From Macrothele yani (lineage: Eukaryota; Arthropoda; Arachnida; Araneae; Macrothelidae): a stretch of DNA of 64,000 nucleotides. Location: positions 113,707,072 through 113,771,071 of the forward strand of contig CM076999.1 of assembly GCA_039090855.1 (NCBI GenBank). The letters run 5' to 3'. A program made the position numbers and the translations under genes. Of this stretch, positions 1 to 11,489 are shown piece after piece; position 1 is the first letter of the stretch; the number at the start of each line of letters is the position of its first letter. The notes below the pieces were generated by a model. The model had not been told where the DNA came from and ran no database searches. It worked only from the letters and a program-made list of their open reading frames with translations.

Positions 1-350
1 CCATATTGGTCATGTTTGCACTGTGAGGGCGTGCGTTATCATGTTGGAAAAAGACACCACGGTGCCGACGTGGCCGTTTATGCTGATTTTCTCCCTTCAC
101 ACTGCCGAGTTGCTCACAATAGAGTGCAGTGTTGATTGTCCGATTCCTCTGCAGCATTTCCCAGTGAACAATGCCTTCCATGTCCGACCAGACACACAAC
201 ATGATCTTCGCAGGATGAAGGTTATCTTTCGGACGTGGTGTAGGTGTCTTATTTGGGCTTAACCATTCCCTCCGATGCCAAATTCAAGTACAGGCACCAC
301 TTTTCATCTCCAGTAACAACATGTGACAAAAAGGGTTTGTGTTGCTGAGA
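1..350 (-). pseudogene. mariner transposase, C-terminal half (broken, runs off window)
   Basis: Read on the minus strand this stretch gives the mariner DDE core. VTGDEKW lies at about 325-305, then HPAKIMLCVWSD and GIVHWEML, then FFQHDNARPHSA near position 20; these hold the first and second catalytic aspartates of the DD34D family. A frameshift separates the VTGDEKW block from the HPAKIML block and a stop lies between them, so no single frame is open. The 3' end of the element lies beyond position 1. Its N-terminal half is at 5934-6237, and the whole 139-bp array lies between the two, so both parts belong to one element split by internal amplification. Confidence 0.85.
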
Positions 351-369
351 ACATTAGCGATAACAGGCG

Positions 370-3300
370 GGCAAGGAACCACATATGGCAGCACGCTGAT
401 TCTTGTTGTCCACGGTGAGAGTGTGAGGCACCCAAGACCCCAATTTATGGACCTTTCCCATACGTTCCATGTGTCGCACCACTGTGGCCTGATCACAGTC
501 CATCTCAGTGGCGAAGAACCACATATGGCAACACGCTGATTCTTGTTTTCCTCGGTGAGAGTGTGAGGCACCCAAGACTCCAATTTATGGACCTTTTCCA
601 TACGTTCCATGAGTCGCACCACTGTGGTCTTATCACAGTCCATCTCAGTGGCCAAGAACCACATATGGAACATGTCGATTCTTGTTGTTCTCGGTGAGAG
701 TGTGAGGCACCCAAGACCCCAATTTATGGACCTTTCCCATACGTTCCATGAGTCGCACCACTGTGGTCTTATCACAGTCCATCTCAGTGGCCAAGAACCA
801 CATATGGAACATGTCGATTCTTGTTGTCCTAGGTGAGAGTGTGAGGCACCCAAGACCCCAATGTCTGGACCTTTCCCTTACGTTCCAGGTGTCGCACCAC
901 TGTGGCCTGATCACAGTCCATCTCAGTGGCCAAGAACCACATATGGCAACACGCTGATTCTTGTTGTCCTCGGTGATAGTGTGAGGCACCCAAGACCCCA
1001 ATTTATGGACCTTTCCCATACGTTCCATGAGTCGCACCACTGTGGTCTTATCACAGTCCATCTCAGTGGCCAAGAACCACATATGGAACATGTCGATTCT
1101 TGTTGTCCTCGGTGAGAGTGTGAGGCACCCAAGACCCCAATTTATGGACCTTTCCCATACGTTCCATGAGTCGCACCACTGTGGTCTTATCACAGTCCAT
1201 CTCAGTGGCCAAGAACCACATGTGGAACATGTCGATTCTTGTTGTCCTCGGTGAGAGTGTGAGGCACCCAAGACCCCAATTTATGGACCTTTCCCATACG
1301 TTCCATGAGTCGCACCACTGTGGACTTATCACAGTCCATCTCAGTGGCCAAGAACCACATATGGAACATGTCGATTCTTGTTGTCCTCGGTGAGAGTGTG
1401 AGGCACCCAAGACCCCAATTTATGGACCTTTCCCATACGTTCCATGAGTCGCACCACTGTGGTCTTATCACAGTCCATCTCAGTGGCCAAAAACCACATA
1501 TGGAACATGTCGATTCTTGTTGTCCTCGGTGGGAGTGTGAGGCACCAAAGACCCCAATGTCTGGACCTTTCCCATAAGTTCCAGGTGTCGCACCACTGTG
1601 GCCTGATCACAGTCCATCTCAGTGGCCAAGAACCACATATGGCAACACGCTGATTCTTGTTGTCCTCGGTGATACTGTGAGGCACCCAAGACCCCAATTC
1701 CTGATCTTTCCCATACGTTCCATGAGTCGCACCACTGTGGTCTTATCACAGTCCATCTCAGTGGCCAAGAACCACATATGGAACATGTCGATTCTTGTTG
1801 TCCTCGGTGAGAGTGTGAGGCACCCAAGACCCCAATTTATGGACCTTTCCCATACGTTCCATGAGTCGCACCACTGTGGTCTTATCACAGTCCATCTCAG
1901 TGGCCAAGAACCACATATGGAACATGTCGATTCTTGTTGTCCTCCGTGAGAGTGTGAGGCACCCAAGACCCCAATTTATGGACCTTTCCCATACGTTCCA
2001 TGAGTCGCACCACTGTGGTCTTATCACAGTCCATCTCAGTGGCCAAGAACCACATATGGAACATGTCGATTCTTGTTGTCCTCGGTGAGAGTGTGAGGCA
2101 CATAAGACCCCAATTCATGGACCTTTCCCATACGTTCCATGAGTCGCACCACTGTGGTCTTATCACAGTCCATCTCAGTGGCCAAGAACCACATATGGGA
2201 CATGTCGATTCTTGTTGTCCTCGGTGAGAGTGTGAGGCACCCAAGACCCCAATTTATGGACCTTTCCCATACGTTCCATGAGTCGCACCACTGTGGTCTT
2301 ATCACAGTCCATCTCAGTGGCCAAGAACCACATATGGAACATGTCGATTCTTGTTGTTCTCGGTGAGAGTGTGAGGCACCCAAGACCCCAATTTATGGAC
2401 CTTTCCCATACGTTCAATGAGTCGCACCACTGTGGTCTTATCACAGTCCATCTCAGTGGCCAAGAACCACATATGGAACATGTCGATTCTTGTTGTCCTC
2501 GGTGAGAGTGTGAGGCACCCAAGACCCCAATGTCTGGACCTTTCCCATACGTTCCAGGTGTCGCACCACTGTGGCCTGATCACAGTCCATCTCAGTGGCC
2601 AAGAACCACATATGGCAACACGCTGATTCTTGTTGTCCTCGGTGAGAGTGTGAGGCACCCAAGACCCCAATGTCTGGACCTTTCCCATACGTTCCAGGTG
2701 TCGCACCACTGTGGCCTGATCACAGTCCATCTCAGTGGCCAAGAACCACATATGGCAACACGCTGATTCTTGTTTTCCTCGGTGAGAGTGTGAGGCACCC
2801 AAGACTCCAATTTATGGACCTTTTCCATACGTTCCATGAGTCGCACCACTGTGGTCTTATCACAGTCCATCTCAGTGTCCAAGAACCACATATGGAACAT
2901 GTCGATTCTTGTTGTCCTCGGTGAGAGTGTAAGGCACCCAAGACCCCAATTTATGGACCTTTCCCATACGTTCCATGAGTCGCACCACTGTGGTCTTATC
3001 ACAGTCCATCTCAGTGGCCAAGAACCACATATGGAACATGTCGATTCTTGTTGACCTCGGTGAGAGTGTGAGGAACCCAAGACCCCAATGTCTGGACCTT
3101 TCCCATACGTTCCAGGTGTCGCACCACTGTGGCCTGATCACAGTCCATCTCAGTGGCCAAGAACCACATATGGCAACACGCTGATTCTTGTTGTCCTCGG
3201 TGATAGTGTGAGGCACCCAAGACCCCAATTCCTGGACCTTTTCCATACGTTCCATGAGTCGCACCACTGTGGTCTTATCACAGTCCATCTCAGTGGCCAA

Positions 3301-5933
3301 GAACCACATATGGGACATGTCGATTCTTGTTGTACTCGGTGAGAGTGTGAGGCACCCAAGATCCCAATTTTTGGACCTTTCCCATACGTTCCATGTCTCG
3401 CACCAATGTGGTCTTATCACAGTCCATCTCAGTGGCCAAGAACCACATATGGGACATGTCGATTCTTGTTGTACTCGGTGAGAGTGTGAGGCACCCAAGA
3501 TCCCAATTTTTGGACCTTTCCCATACGTTCCAGGTGTCGCACCACTGTGGCCTGATCACAGTCCATCTCAGTGGCCAATAACCACATATGGCAACACGCT
3601 GATTCTTGTTGTCCTCGGTGATAGTGTGAGGCACCCAAGACCCCAATTCCTGGATCTTTCCCATACGTTCCATGAGTCGCACCACTGTGGTCTTATCACA
3701 GTCCATCTCAGTGGCCAAGTACCACATATGGGACATGTCGATTCTTGTTTTACTCGGTGAGACTGTGAGGCACCCAAGACCCCAATTTATGGACCTTTCC
3801 CATACGTTCCATGAGTCGCACCACTGTGGTCTTATCACAGTCCATCTCAGTGGCCAAGAACCACATATGGGACATGTCGATTCTTGTTGTACTCGGTGAG
3901 AGTGTGAGGCACCCAAGACCCCAATTCCTGGACCTTTCCCATACGTTCCATGAGTCGCACCACTGTGGTCTTATCAAAGTCCATCTCAGTGGCCAAGAAC
4001 CACATATGGGACATGTCTATTCTTGTTGTACTCGGTGAGAGTGTGAGGCACCCAAGACCCCAATTTATGGACCTTTCCCATACGTTCCATGTCTCGCACC
4101 AATGTGGCCTGATCACAGTCCATCTCAGTGGCCAAGAACCACATATGGGACATGTCGATTCTTGTTGTACTCGGTGAGAGTGTGAGGCGCCCAAGACCCC
4201 AATTTATGGACCTTTCCCATACGTTCCATGTCTCGCACCAATGTGGCCTGATCACAGTCCATCTCAGTGGCCAAGAACCATATATGGGACATGTCGATTC
4301 TTGTTGTACTCGGTGAGAGTGTGAGGCACCCAAGACCCCAATTCCTGGACCTTTCCCATACGTTCCATGAGTCGCACCACTGTGGTCTTATCACAGTCCA
4401 TCTCAGTGGCCAAGAACCACATATGGGACATGTCGATTCTTGTTGTACTCGGTGAGAGTGTGAGGCACCCAAGACCCCAATTTATGGACCTTTCCCATAC
4501 GTTCCATGTCTCGCACCAATGTGGCCTGATCACAGTCCATCTCAGTGGCCAAGAACCACATATGGGACATGTCGATTCTTGTTGTACTCGGTGAGAGTGT
4601 GAGGCACCCAAGACCCCAATTCCTGGACCTTTCCCATACGTTCCATGAGTCGCACCACTGTGGTCTTATCACAGTCCATCTCAGTGGCCAAGAACCACAT
4701 ATGGGACATGTCGATTCTTGTTGTACTCGGTGAGAGTGTGAGGCACCCAAGACCCCAATTTATGGACCTTTCCCATACGTTCCATGTCTCGCACCAATGT
4801 GGCCTGATCACAGTCCATCTCAGTGGCCAAGAACCACATATGGGACATGTCGATTCTTGTTGTACTCGGTGAGAGTGTGAGGCACCGAAGACCGCAATTT
4901 ATGGACCTTTCCCATACGTTCCATGTCTCGCACCAATGTGGCCTGATCGCAGTCCATCTCAGTGGCCAAGAACCACATATGGGACATGTCGATTCTTGTT
5001 GTACTCGGTGAGAGTGTGAGGCACCCAAGACCCCAATTCCTGGACCTTTCCTATACGTTCCATGAGTCGCACCACTGTGGTCTTATCACAGTCCATCTCA
5101 ATGGCCAAGAACCACATATGGGACATGTCGATTCTTGTTGTACTCGGTGAGAGTGTGAGGCACCCAAGACCCCAATTTATGGACCTTTCCCATACGTTCC
5201 TTGTCTCGCACCACTGTGGTCTTATCACAGTCCATCTCAGTGGCCAAGAACCACATATGGAACATGTCGATTCTTGTTGTACTCGGTGAGGCACCCAAGA
5301 CCCCATTTCCTGGACCTTTCCCATACGTTCCATGAGTCGCACCACTGTGGTCTTATCACAGTCCATCTCAGTGGCCAAGAACCACATATGGGACATGTCG
5401 ATTCTTGTTGTACTCGGTGAGAGTGTGAGGCACCCAAGACCCCAATTTATGGACCTTTCCCATACGTTCCATGTCTCGCACCAATGTGGCCTGATCACAG
5501 TCCATCTCAGTGGCCAAGAACCACATATGGGACATGTCGATTCTTGTTGTACTCGGTGAGACTGTGAGGCACCCAAGACCCCAATTCCTGGACCTTTCCC
5601 ATACGTTCCAGGTGTCGCACCACTGTGGCCTGATCACAGTCCATCTCAGTGGCCAAGAACCACATATGGCAACACGCTGATTCTTGTTGTCCTCGGTGAT
5701 AGTGTGAGGCACCCAAGACCCCAATTTATGGACCTTTCCCATACGTTCCATGTCTCGCACCAATGTGGCCTGATCACAGTCCATCTCAGTGGCCAAGAAC
5801 CACATATGGAACATGTCGTTTCTTGTTGTCCTCGGTGAGAGTGTGAGGAACCCAAGACCCCAATGTCTGGACCTTTCCCATACGTTCCAGGTGTCGCACC
5901 ACTGTGGCCTGATCACAGTCCATATCAGTGGCG
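370..5933 (-). repeat. 139/140-bp tandem array derived from mariner transposase helix-turn-helix segment
   Basis: About 40 head-to-tail copies. On the minus strand each unit encodes a piece resembling MDCDQATVVRHLERMGKVQ, followed by GSWVPHTLTEDNKN. This is the second helix-turn-helix and the WVPH linker of a mariner transposase. The unit is 139 bp, or 140 bp in a subfamily with GCAACACGCTG in place of GAACATGTCG. A third type with GGGACATGTC and GTACTCGG dominates 3290-5600. One unit near 5290 lacks about 9 bp. Neither 139 nor 140 is divisible by 3, so the reading frame shifts at each unit and no long protein results. Flanking sequence on both sides is the same mariner gene, so the satellite arose inside it. 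Confidence 0.93.
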
Positions 5934-6237
5934 AATTCGTGTGTGGCTTGACGCGGATCTGAGTGGATGAGATGGTTCAAACGATCCTCATTAAAGTGAG
6001 ATGGACGACCTGAGCAAAAAGAGTCATTGAGGCCAAAGTTTTCACCTCGGATCCTCTCGAACCATTTGCGGGCGGTCCTTGGAGCAATAGCATCCTCCCC
6101 ATACACAGCATAAATTTGTCGAGTAGCCTCGGCGGCTGTGGATTCCTTGTTAAACTCGTAAGGAGCAGATGTCGAAAATGTTCATTCCTCTCTACTTGGT
6201 ACTCAATACTTCCGGACCTGAAAACCAAATAAAGCAT
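5934..6237 (-). pseudogene. mariner transposase, N-terminal part
   Basis: The minus strand reads HFRHLLL, then after a one-base frameshift YEFNKESTAAEATRQIYAVY, GEDAIAPRTARKWFERIRG and SGRPSHFNEDRLNHLIH. This is the first helix-turn-helix, the ARKWF recognition helix and the SGRP linker of mariner transposases. It runs directly into the first unit of the 139-bp array near 5933. I could not find the 5' terminal inverted repeat. The region 6238-6353 holds nothing recognisable. Confidence 0.88.
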
Positions 6238-6385
6238 TAGCTACAACCACACAACGCAATATGATTTTAGATACACGATATTACTGGCTACATTTTGATA
6301 TACAACTGCCCATCTGCACCGTCCCTACTGATCTGGGAAACACTCATGAAATACGCTGAAGAGCAATTGAATTAGAGACACCTCT

Positions 6386-7352
6386 CTAGTAACGTGTAGC
6401 ACCACCTTTCGCCCTCATGACGGCGGCGATTCGTCTCGGCATGGACTCGACAAGACACCGCAAGCGATACGGATCCACGACCCCTCAACAAGCTCCCACA
6501 GTTCACGAAGATTTCATGTTGGGTTGTCAGAGCCTGGAACATCTCTCTCTCTCTCGATGGTATCGCAGATGGGATTGAGGTCAGTTGACTTAGCTAGCCA
6601 AGGAAGCTAGGTCACATCGGTGGAGTGTTCATCCAACCATTCGGATATAATTCGGGAGCAATGGCACGGTGCATTATTTGTTGCAGGATGAGGTTCCCAG
6701 TGGGATGTTGAAGACGCACAAACGGGAGCAAATGGTCGTCCAGGATATCCTGGTAACGTTGACCTGTAAGGGACGATATCACACGTACCAGGGGTCCCAT
6801 TTCAGTCCGCGGAAACAGTCCCCAGACGAGAATGCCACCCCCACCAGTTTGAAGAGAACCCTGCTGGCAAGAAGGATCCATCGCTTCATGTGGTTTGCGC
6901 CGCATTCCTATCCTGCTATCCCTATTTACCAACGTGAATCTCGACCCATCAGTCCAGGCAGCATTTCTTCCCATGTCTAGGGTCCAGTGGCGATGATCCC
7001 GTGCCCATGCTAATCTTTGCACCCTGTGGTGTACGGTCAGCAGCGGTACCCTCGTTTGACGATGGCTTCTGTACCCCATAGCGAGAAGATGGCTCTGGAT
7101 GGTGTGGCTGCTTACACGTTTTTGTGCACCAGCGTTAACTTACCGAGTGATTTCTTGCACTGCGGCCCGTCTATCTGTTGTTACAATGCAAGCCAGCCGA
7201 CGATGACCCCTCTCATCCACAAGCTGTTGTCCACGGCAGTTGGCCCTTGCAGGGATGGTTTTACCGGATTCGATGTACTCACGGTGCTCCAGTGACACAG
7301 TAGCTCGTGAAAATCCCAGTGCCTGCACGACTTCCGAGATGGGGTGACCCAT
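6386..7352 (-). pseudogene. Tc1-like transposase (degenerate)
   Basis: The N-terminal part (7352-7140) has MGHPISEVVQALGFSRATVS, a Tc1-type helix-turn-helix. The catalytic part (7079-6612) has WARDHRHWTLDMGRNAAWTD, the first catalytic Asp region, and later LTGQRYQDILDDHLLPFVRL. The C-terminus reads SMPRRIAAVMRAKGG before a stop at 6386-6388. The second Asp box is altered (LILQQIMHRAIAP where QQDNAPH would be expected). Frameshifts separate the blocks. The first codons run into an inverted duplication (7328-7428), so the original 5' coding end is lost. It is judged inactive. Confidence 0.8.
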
Positions 7353-7428
7353 TCGTGGGTCCCCGACAATTTGCCCACGATCAGATTGTCGGGGCCCGAC
7401 GAACGGGTCACTCCATCTCGGAAGTCGT
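7328..7428. repeat. short inverted duplication inside the Tc1 transposase 5' end
   Basis: ACGACTTCCGAGATGGGGTG at 7328 is matched by its near-exact reverse complement ending near 7428. Arms are about 40 bp with a loop of about 16 bp. The right arm replaces the beginning of the transposase and stops just before the 3' TIR at 7427. It looks like a fold-back copying or repair event within the element. Confidence 0.8.
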
Positions 7429-7594
7429 CTCTAATTCAATTGCTCTTCAGTGTAAAACCGCATGAATTTATGCATCAACCTAATAAATACAGGTTTAATA
7501 CATGCATTGAAGATTTTTCTTTTTAAACACCATGAAAGATCACCTGTTAAAGTTTCTTTAAATCTCCAAAAGGCTCTATTACCTTGGATAACTA

Positions 7595-9033
7595 CACTGC
7601 CGGACAATTGCTAAGAACGGATGACAATAGCAACGATAGCAACCATAAAATGGAAGGCAGGAAAATGTGGAAATTAGCATAAGTGCGTGATACAGTAAGA
7701 CGTGTTGTGCGTATGCAAATTTTGGATTGCCGAACTTGTTCGTGACGTCATAGCGCTGATCAGAGATATAAAGGATTTGACGCGTATTGGCCGTTGTTGT
7801 TCAAACGCAAAGTTGAAAGGGAAAGAATCAATTGACGAACTTGCAATTTTCAGTATGTCTTCCCGACATCACCTAGATGATTTTACGCGTGGCCGTATTA
7901 TTGGCAAGATTGAAGAAGGGCGAAAAATAACAGATGTTGCCAGGGAGTTCGACGTCAGCCACAGTGTTGTTTCAAGGCTTTGGAAATCATTTTAAACAAA
8001 TGGACAGTGTAGCAAACGTCACGGGGAGGTCGTGTACGCAGTACGACACCTGCAGAAGATCGGTACATAGTGCTATCAAGAAAAAGACACTGGCGCACAG
8101 GACGTTTGCCGTCCTGTTGTGTGCATCCCATTGTCCAGACGTCACCGTATCGCCCGTTTGCAATGGTGCCATCAACATCGCAATTGGACTGATAACGACT
8201 GGTCTGCTGTCCTCTTCTCAGATGAGAGTAGATACAGTCTATCGTCTGATTGTCGACGACAATTGATCTGCGTGATAGTGGTACTGCATATTGTCCCACA
8301 AACATACAGGAAAGGGACCGATACCCGACATGTAGTGTCATGGTATGGGCTAGCATCATGATCAATGGCCGTACGTCTCTCTATGTGCTTCCAACTGGGC
8401 CTATGACTGGCCAACGATACATTAATGATGTTCTGCTACCTCATGTTCGCATGTTCCGTGGTGCTGTCGGTGATAGATTCATTTTAATGGACGACAACGC
8501 AACATGTCATCGAACAGTCGCTGTCCGGGAGTGTCTTGAGAGCGAGGATATTCAACGCCTCGTATGGCCAGCACGTTCTCCAGATCTGAATCCCATTGAA
8601 AATGTGTGCGATGCTTTGGGGAGGAGTCTTGCTGGTCGCCAATGCCCTCCAATAAACAAGGACACCCTCATCCGTGCACTGACAGAGGAATGAGATAAAT
8701 TACCCCAACAGCTGCTTGATAATGTTGTTCAAAGCATGACACGACGTGTGGAATCTTGCATCGCCCTCCATGGTGGCCATATCCCGTATTGACATCTTAC
8801 GCCGGAACGCCTGCGGACGGTAATTGCATTTTTTTCACGTTTACGTATTCTGCACCAAATGGCCTGTTTGTCCCTTGAACACGCCTTCTGGATTTCAGAG
8901 CACAATAAATTGTCTTTCTTGTAATGTCCTGGCATTCTGACATTATTTTGTTTCACTTGGCATTCAACCACACTTACTTTTTTATGCGCTATATAGCCGT
9001 TTATGATCCGTCCTTAGCAATTGTCCAGCAGTG
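7595..9033 (+). mobile_element. Tc1-like element with TIRs and TA target duplication
   Basis: The first 28 bases (CACTGCCGGACAATTGCTAA...) match the reverse complement of the last 28 at 26 positions. TA lies on each side (7593-7594 and 9034-9035). Length is 1439 bp. Between the TIR and the gene is a leader of about 260 bp, and another of about 240 bp follows the gene. The ORF family matches the truncated minus-strand copy at 11490-12433 in its HLDDFTRGR N-terminus. Confidence 0.9.
7855..8792 (+). pseudogene. Tc1-like DD34E transposase with frameshifts
   Basis: Starts MSSRHHLDDFTRGRIIGKIE with a helix-turn-helix ending VSHSVVSRLW. A frameshift near 7995 moves the frame to RSTTPAEDRYIVLSRKR. 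Another leads into LFSDESRYSL (first Asp, about 8205), then MVWASIMINGRTSL and LMDDNATCHRT (second Asp, about 8490), then [10 protein letters not shown] (Glu, about 8590). All three acidic residues survive but in different frames, and the last segment has an in-frame stop after RALTEE at 8692. It ends HGGHIPY at 8792. It encodes the DNA cut-and-paste enzyme of this family but is not translatable as it stands. Confidence 0.85.
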
Positions 9034-9134
9034 TATATTCTTCCACCATGCATTGGAAACAGTTCTTAGCTAAAACAAATCGTCAAATGTAAATAATTGA
9101 GTGAGCACTTGAATTAAATGCACCCCATACTTAC

Positions 9135-9306
9135 GATGTAAGGTGACAGATGTAAGATCACCATCACTAGGATGCGAATGGGTCAAGCAGTGACCACCTT
9201 CTAATTCCCAGACGATGGCAGGACACAAGTGGATGAAATTGCTCGGGTCTAGGGTCTTGTTCAGATCCATATCGTACACCATAAACATTTCCAATGGGCT
9301 TAGACA
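9135..9306 (-). CDS. SLC39A10-like: ZIP/SLC39A zinc transporter (ZIP6/ZIP10, foi-like), exon 3
   Basis: A 172-nt exon. The acceptor is TTATTTCCAACAG at 9307 and the donor is GTAAGTATGG from 9134 down. It starts in phase 0 and ends in phase 1. It encodes CLSPLEMFMVYDMDLNKTLD followed by FIHLCPAIVWELEGGHC. This matches the second conserved block of the extracellular domain of LIV-1-type ZIP proteins: a Cys, a Tyr-containing helix, LCPA, then a C-terminal Cys, probably a disulfide-linked subdomain. NKT is a possible N-glycosylation site. It joins in frame to exon 2 at 18912. The following exons with the eight membrane helices are not in the window. It is the only non-mobile coding sequence here. 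Confidence 0.82.
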
Positions 9307-9431
9307 CTGTTGGAAATAACAACAAATGTAAGATATGTATTTTGTTCTCATATTAAATACTAACTGTAATGCATTATTCCATAGGAGAGACAGACACATT
9401 TTCAATTTAGAAAAACACAAGAAATAGAGAT

Positions 9432-9690
9432 TCCTACTACTTACTGGTCATCTATGTAACACTTCTCAGAAAACGTGAACATTTGATCGTCCCGGAGCGG
9501 GAATCGAACCCGAGAACGCACAGAACCTTCGACTTGCAAAAATCTTTCAGATTCCTATGCCTCAGTTGCTTGGAACTTCACTGCCCTGGGTGGTGTAATG
9601 GTTAGCATACTCGACCGGTAATCGGGAGAAGCGGAGTTCGATTCCCGCTCTAGTACGATTGTTACATGGATGACCAGTAAGTAGTACAAG
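9432..9690. repeat. foldback of tRNA-derived SINE fragments
   Basis: TACTACTTACTGGTCATCTA near 9436 is the reverse complement of a segment near 9665-9687. Inside, minus-oriented GAGCGGGAATCGAACCCGAG (B box, about 9496) faces a plus-oriented tRNA-like body at 9583-9656 (GGTGTAATGGTTAGCATACT, B box GAGTTCGATTCCC). It is the same SINE type as 14236-14731 but more diverged. It lies in the intron just upstream of exon 3. Confidence 0.7.
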
Positions 9691-9794
9691 GAAATCCAGT
9701 TCTTTTCGCTTGAATATTCTATTGATTTTTTTACGTATTATGAAGAATATTTCTTCCTATAAAATTATTTACTGTCATCCCTCCCCTATATAAG

Positions 9795-10590
9795 CAAATA
9801 TTACATTTGCTGATGACGTAGTCATTTTTGCAACTACCCCATCAGAGCTGCAGAGTATGATCCAGGAACTTGCTGACAAGAGTAAAGAAGTGGGATTAAA
9901 AATGAACTTTCAGAAGACAAAAGTGATGTTCAATGCTTTTACAAGAAATGAAGATTTATCGATTGATGGAGAAAAACTGGAGATAACAGATACGTATGTT
10001 TATCTTGGACAGCAGATATCAAGTGAGGGTCACATTGATGAAGAAATTAATCGGCGTACAAAACTTGCCTGGAGAGCTTTTGGAAGAAACAGCATAATTT
10101 TCAAGAGCAATATGCCATTATGTCTTAAAAGAAAAGTGTTTGATCAATGCATCCTTCCAGTGCTTACGTATGGTGCAGAGACGTGGACCTTAGCTAAAAG
10201 AGACATACAAAGGCTGCAGACAACTCAAAGCAACATGCAGAGGTGCATGCTTGGTGTAACCAGGAGAGATAAGAAGAGGAACTCGTGGATCCGAAAAATG
10301 ACGAGAGTGGAAGACATCATGATCAGAGTTAAATCCCTGAAATGGCAATGGGCTGGACATACTGCCAGAAGGACAGACCATAGATGGACAGCCGAAATTT
10401 TAGATTGGATTCCAAGGGACAGGAACAAACCCAGAAAAAAGACCACATGGGAGATGGGTGGATGAAATTCGTAAATATGCGGGAGTGACATGGAGGAGAC
10501 TGGCACAAGACAGACCGTTGTGGAGGAAACTTGGGGAGACCTTCGTCCAGCAGTGGATTGATAATGGTTGACAATGATGATGATGATGAT
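9795..10590 (+). pseudogene. 5'-truncated LINE, reverse transcriptase C-terminus
   Basis: Begins at the RT catalytic motif FADDVVIFATTPSELQSMIQ, continues GLKMNFQKTKVMFNA and YVYLGQQISSEG, then the thumb/C-terminal WAGHTARRTDHRW and, after a +1 frameshift at about 10445, GRWVDEIRKYAGVTWRR and GETFVQQWIDNG. A (GATGAT)n tail at 10575-10590 marks the 3' end. The endonuclease and early RT motifs are missing, as expected from 5' truncation. Related but more decayed pieces lie at 60215-60840 and 63560-63690. The RTE-like clade is my best guess and is not certain. Confidence 0.82.
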
Positions 10591-10659
10591 TACATTCATT
10601 TGCGAAAGTTTAAGACCACCTGTCAATTTATTGAAAATTAAGATTTTCAAACAACTAAT

Positions 10660-11140
10660 TATTAGTCAGGGGACCACCTGGGGACAAACCCCATTGAAAA
10701 TGGATGAAGTTGGGTCAAAGGTCAGGACATAGGTGCGGGATGCATTCCATTGCCCTTAGGCGTCATAACTTGCGTAAGTATGGTTCGATTTCGATGAAAT
10801 TTTAGTATGTCGTAAGGGGACTACCTGGGGACGAACCTTATTAAAAATGGGCGAAATGGGATCAAAGGTCAGGACATAGGATCGGGATCCATTCCATCCT
10901 CCTTATGAGTTATAAGTTACGTAAAAAAGCTTCGATTGCAACAAAACTTTATCATGTTATTCCAGAAGCATACTGAACCAATTCTGTTTAATATAATAGA
11001 AATGGGGTCAAAGGTCAGGACACAGGAGTGAGATTTATTCCTCAGCGATTATCGTCATAACTTGAGAATAAGTTGGGTAATGATTTCTCTATGTTGGAAA
11101 GCGTATAATAATCAATGCATTGCATGATTTAACTAACTTT
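10660..11140. repeat. 145-bp repeat family, short copy (about 3 units)
   Basis: Units share TTCGATTTCGATGAAATTTT, GGACCACCTGGGGAC and GGGTCAAAGGTCAGGACA. The copy ends with a conserved tail (GGAAAGCGTATAATAATCAA, then TGCATTGCATGATT). The same tail ends the larger copy at 13010-13835, so both are one element family with a variable number of internal units. There is no coding potential. Between it and 11490 I see only a candidate plus-strand splice pair, rejected below. Confidence 0.75.
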
Positions 11141-11489
11141 GTTTTCATTCTGCAATTACTTTATTTTTAAAATACAGGATTTGGCATCAGAATCGTCAGC
11201 AGAACTACACAAACAAGGTACAGTTAATTTGTTTTGCCTTTGTGTATACAGCTTTAACAGGATTTTATCCGCTCAATGTAATGGCACAATGTGCTATGTC
11301 CCTAAAGCACTTATCCGAACCCAGTTCGTGCGAAGCTTTCAACAATTTGCAGAATGTTTTAGGGCTTAATGCAGGGTGAAAAGTACAAAAAAAAAGTACT
11401 TTTTAACTTAGCGAAGTGAAAGTGAGTGTGATATGTTTATTTCAGTGAATTCTGACTCTCTTCGGAAATCTCGGTGCTTTTCGTTTCAC

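Larger units (their letters stand above)
6354..7452 (-). mobile_element. Tc1-like element, complete with TIRs and TA target duplication
   Basis: Inverted termini match at 6356-6379 and 7427-7450 (24 of 24 bases, starting CTGAAGAGC). Two more outer bases (C then G or A) give ends of the CACTGAAG type. TA dinucleotides flank both sides (6352-6353 and 7453-7454). Total length is about 1.1 kb. It resembles the element at 27041-28478 in both its ends and its transposase, so the two are probably one lineage. Confidence 0.9.

Noticed and set aside
284..5916. Dozens of 60-208-codon open frames on both strands in the 139-bp array
   Set aside because: They are periodic products of one unit read in shifting frames; 139 and 140 are not multiples of 3 and every frame meets the same stop.
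370..5933. CRISPR-like array
   Set aside because: There are no unique spacers between repeats, the unit is 139 bp and derives from a transposase; the genome is eukaryotic.
11178..11217. Plus-strand 40-nt exon-like segment between AATACAG and GTACAG
   Set aside because: Splice-like ends fit, but there is no protein similarity and no partner exons; it lies antisense in the zinc transporter intron.
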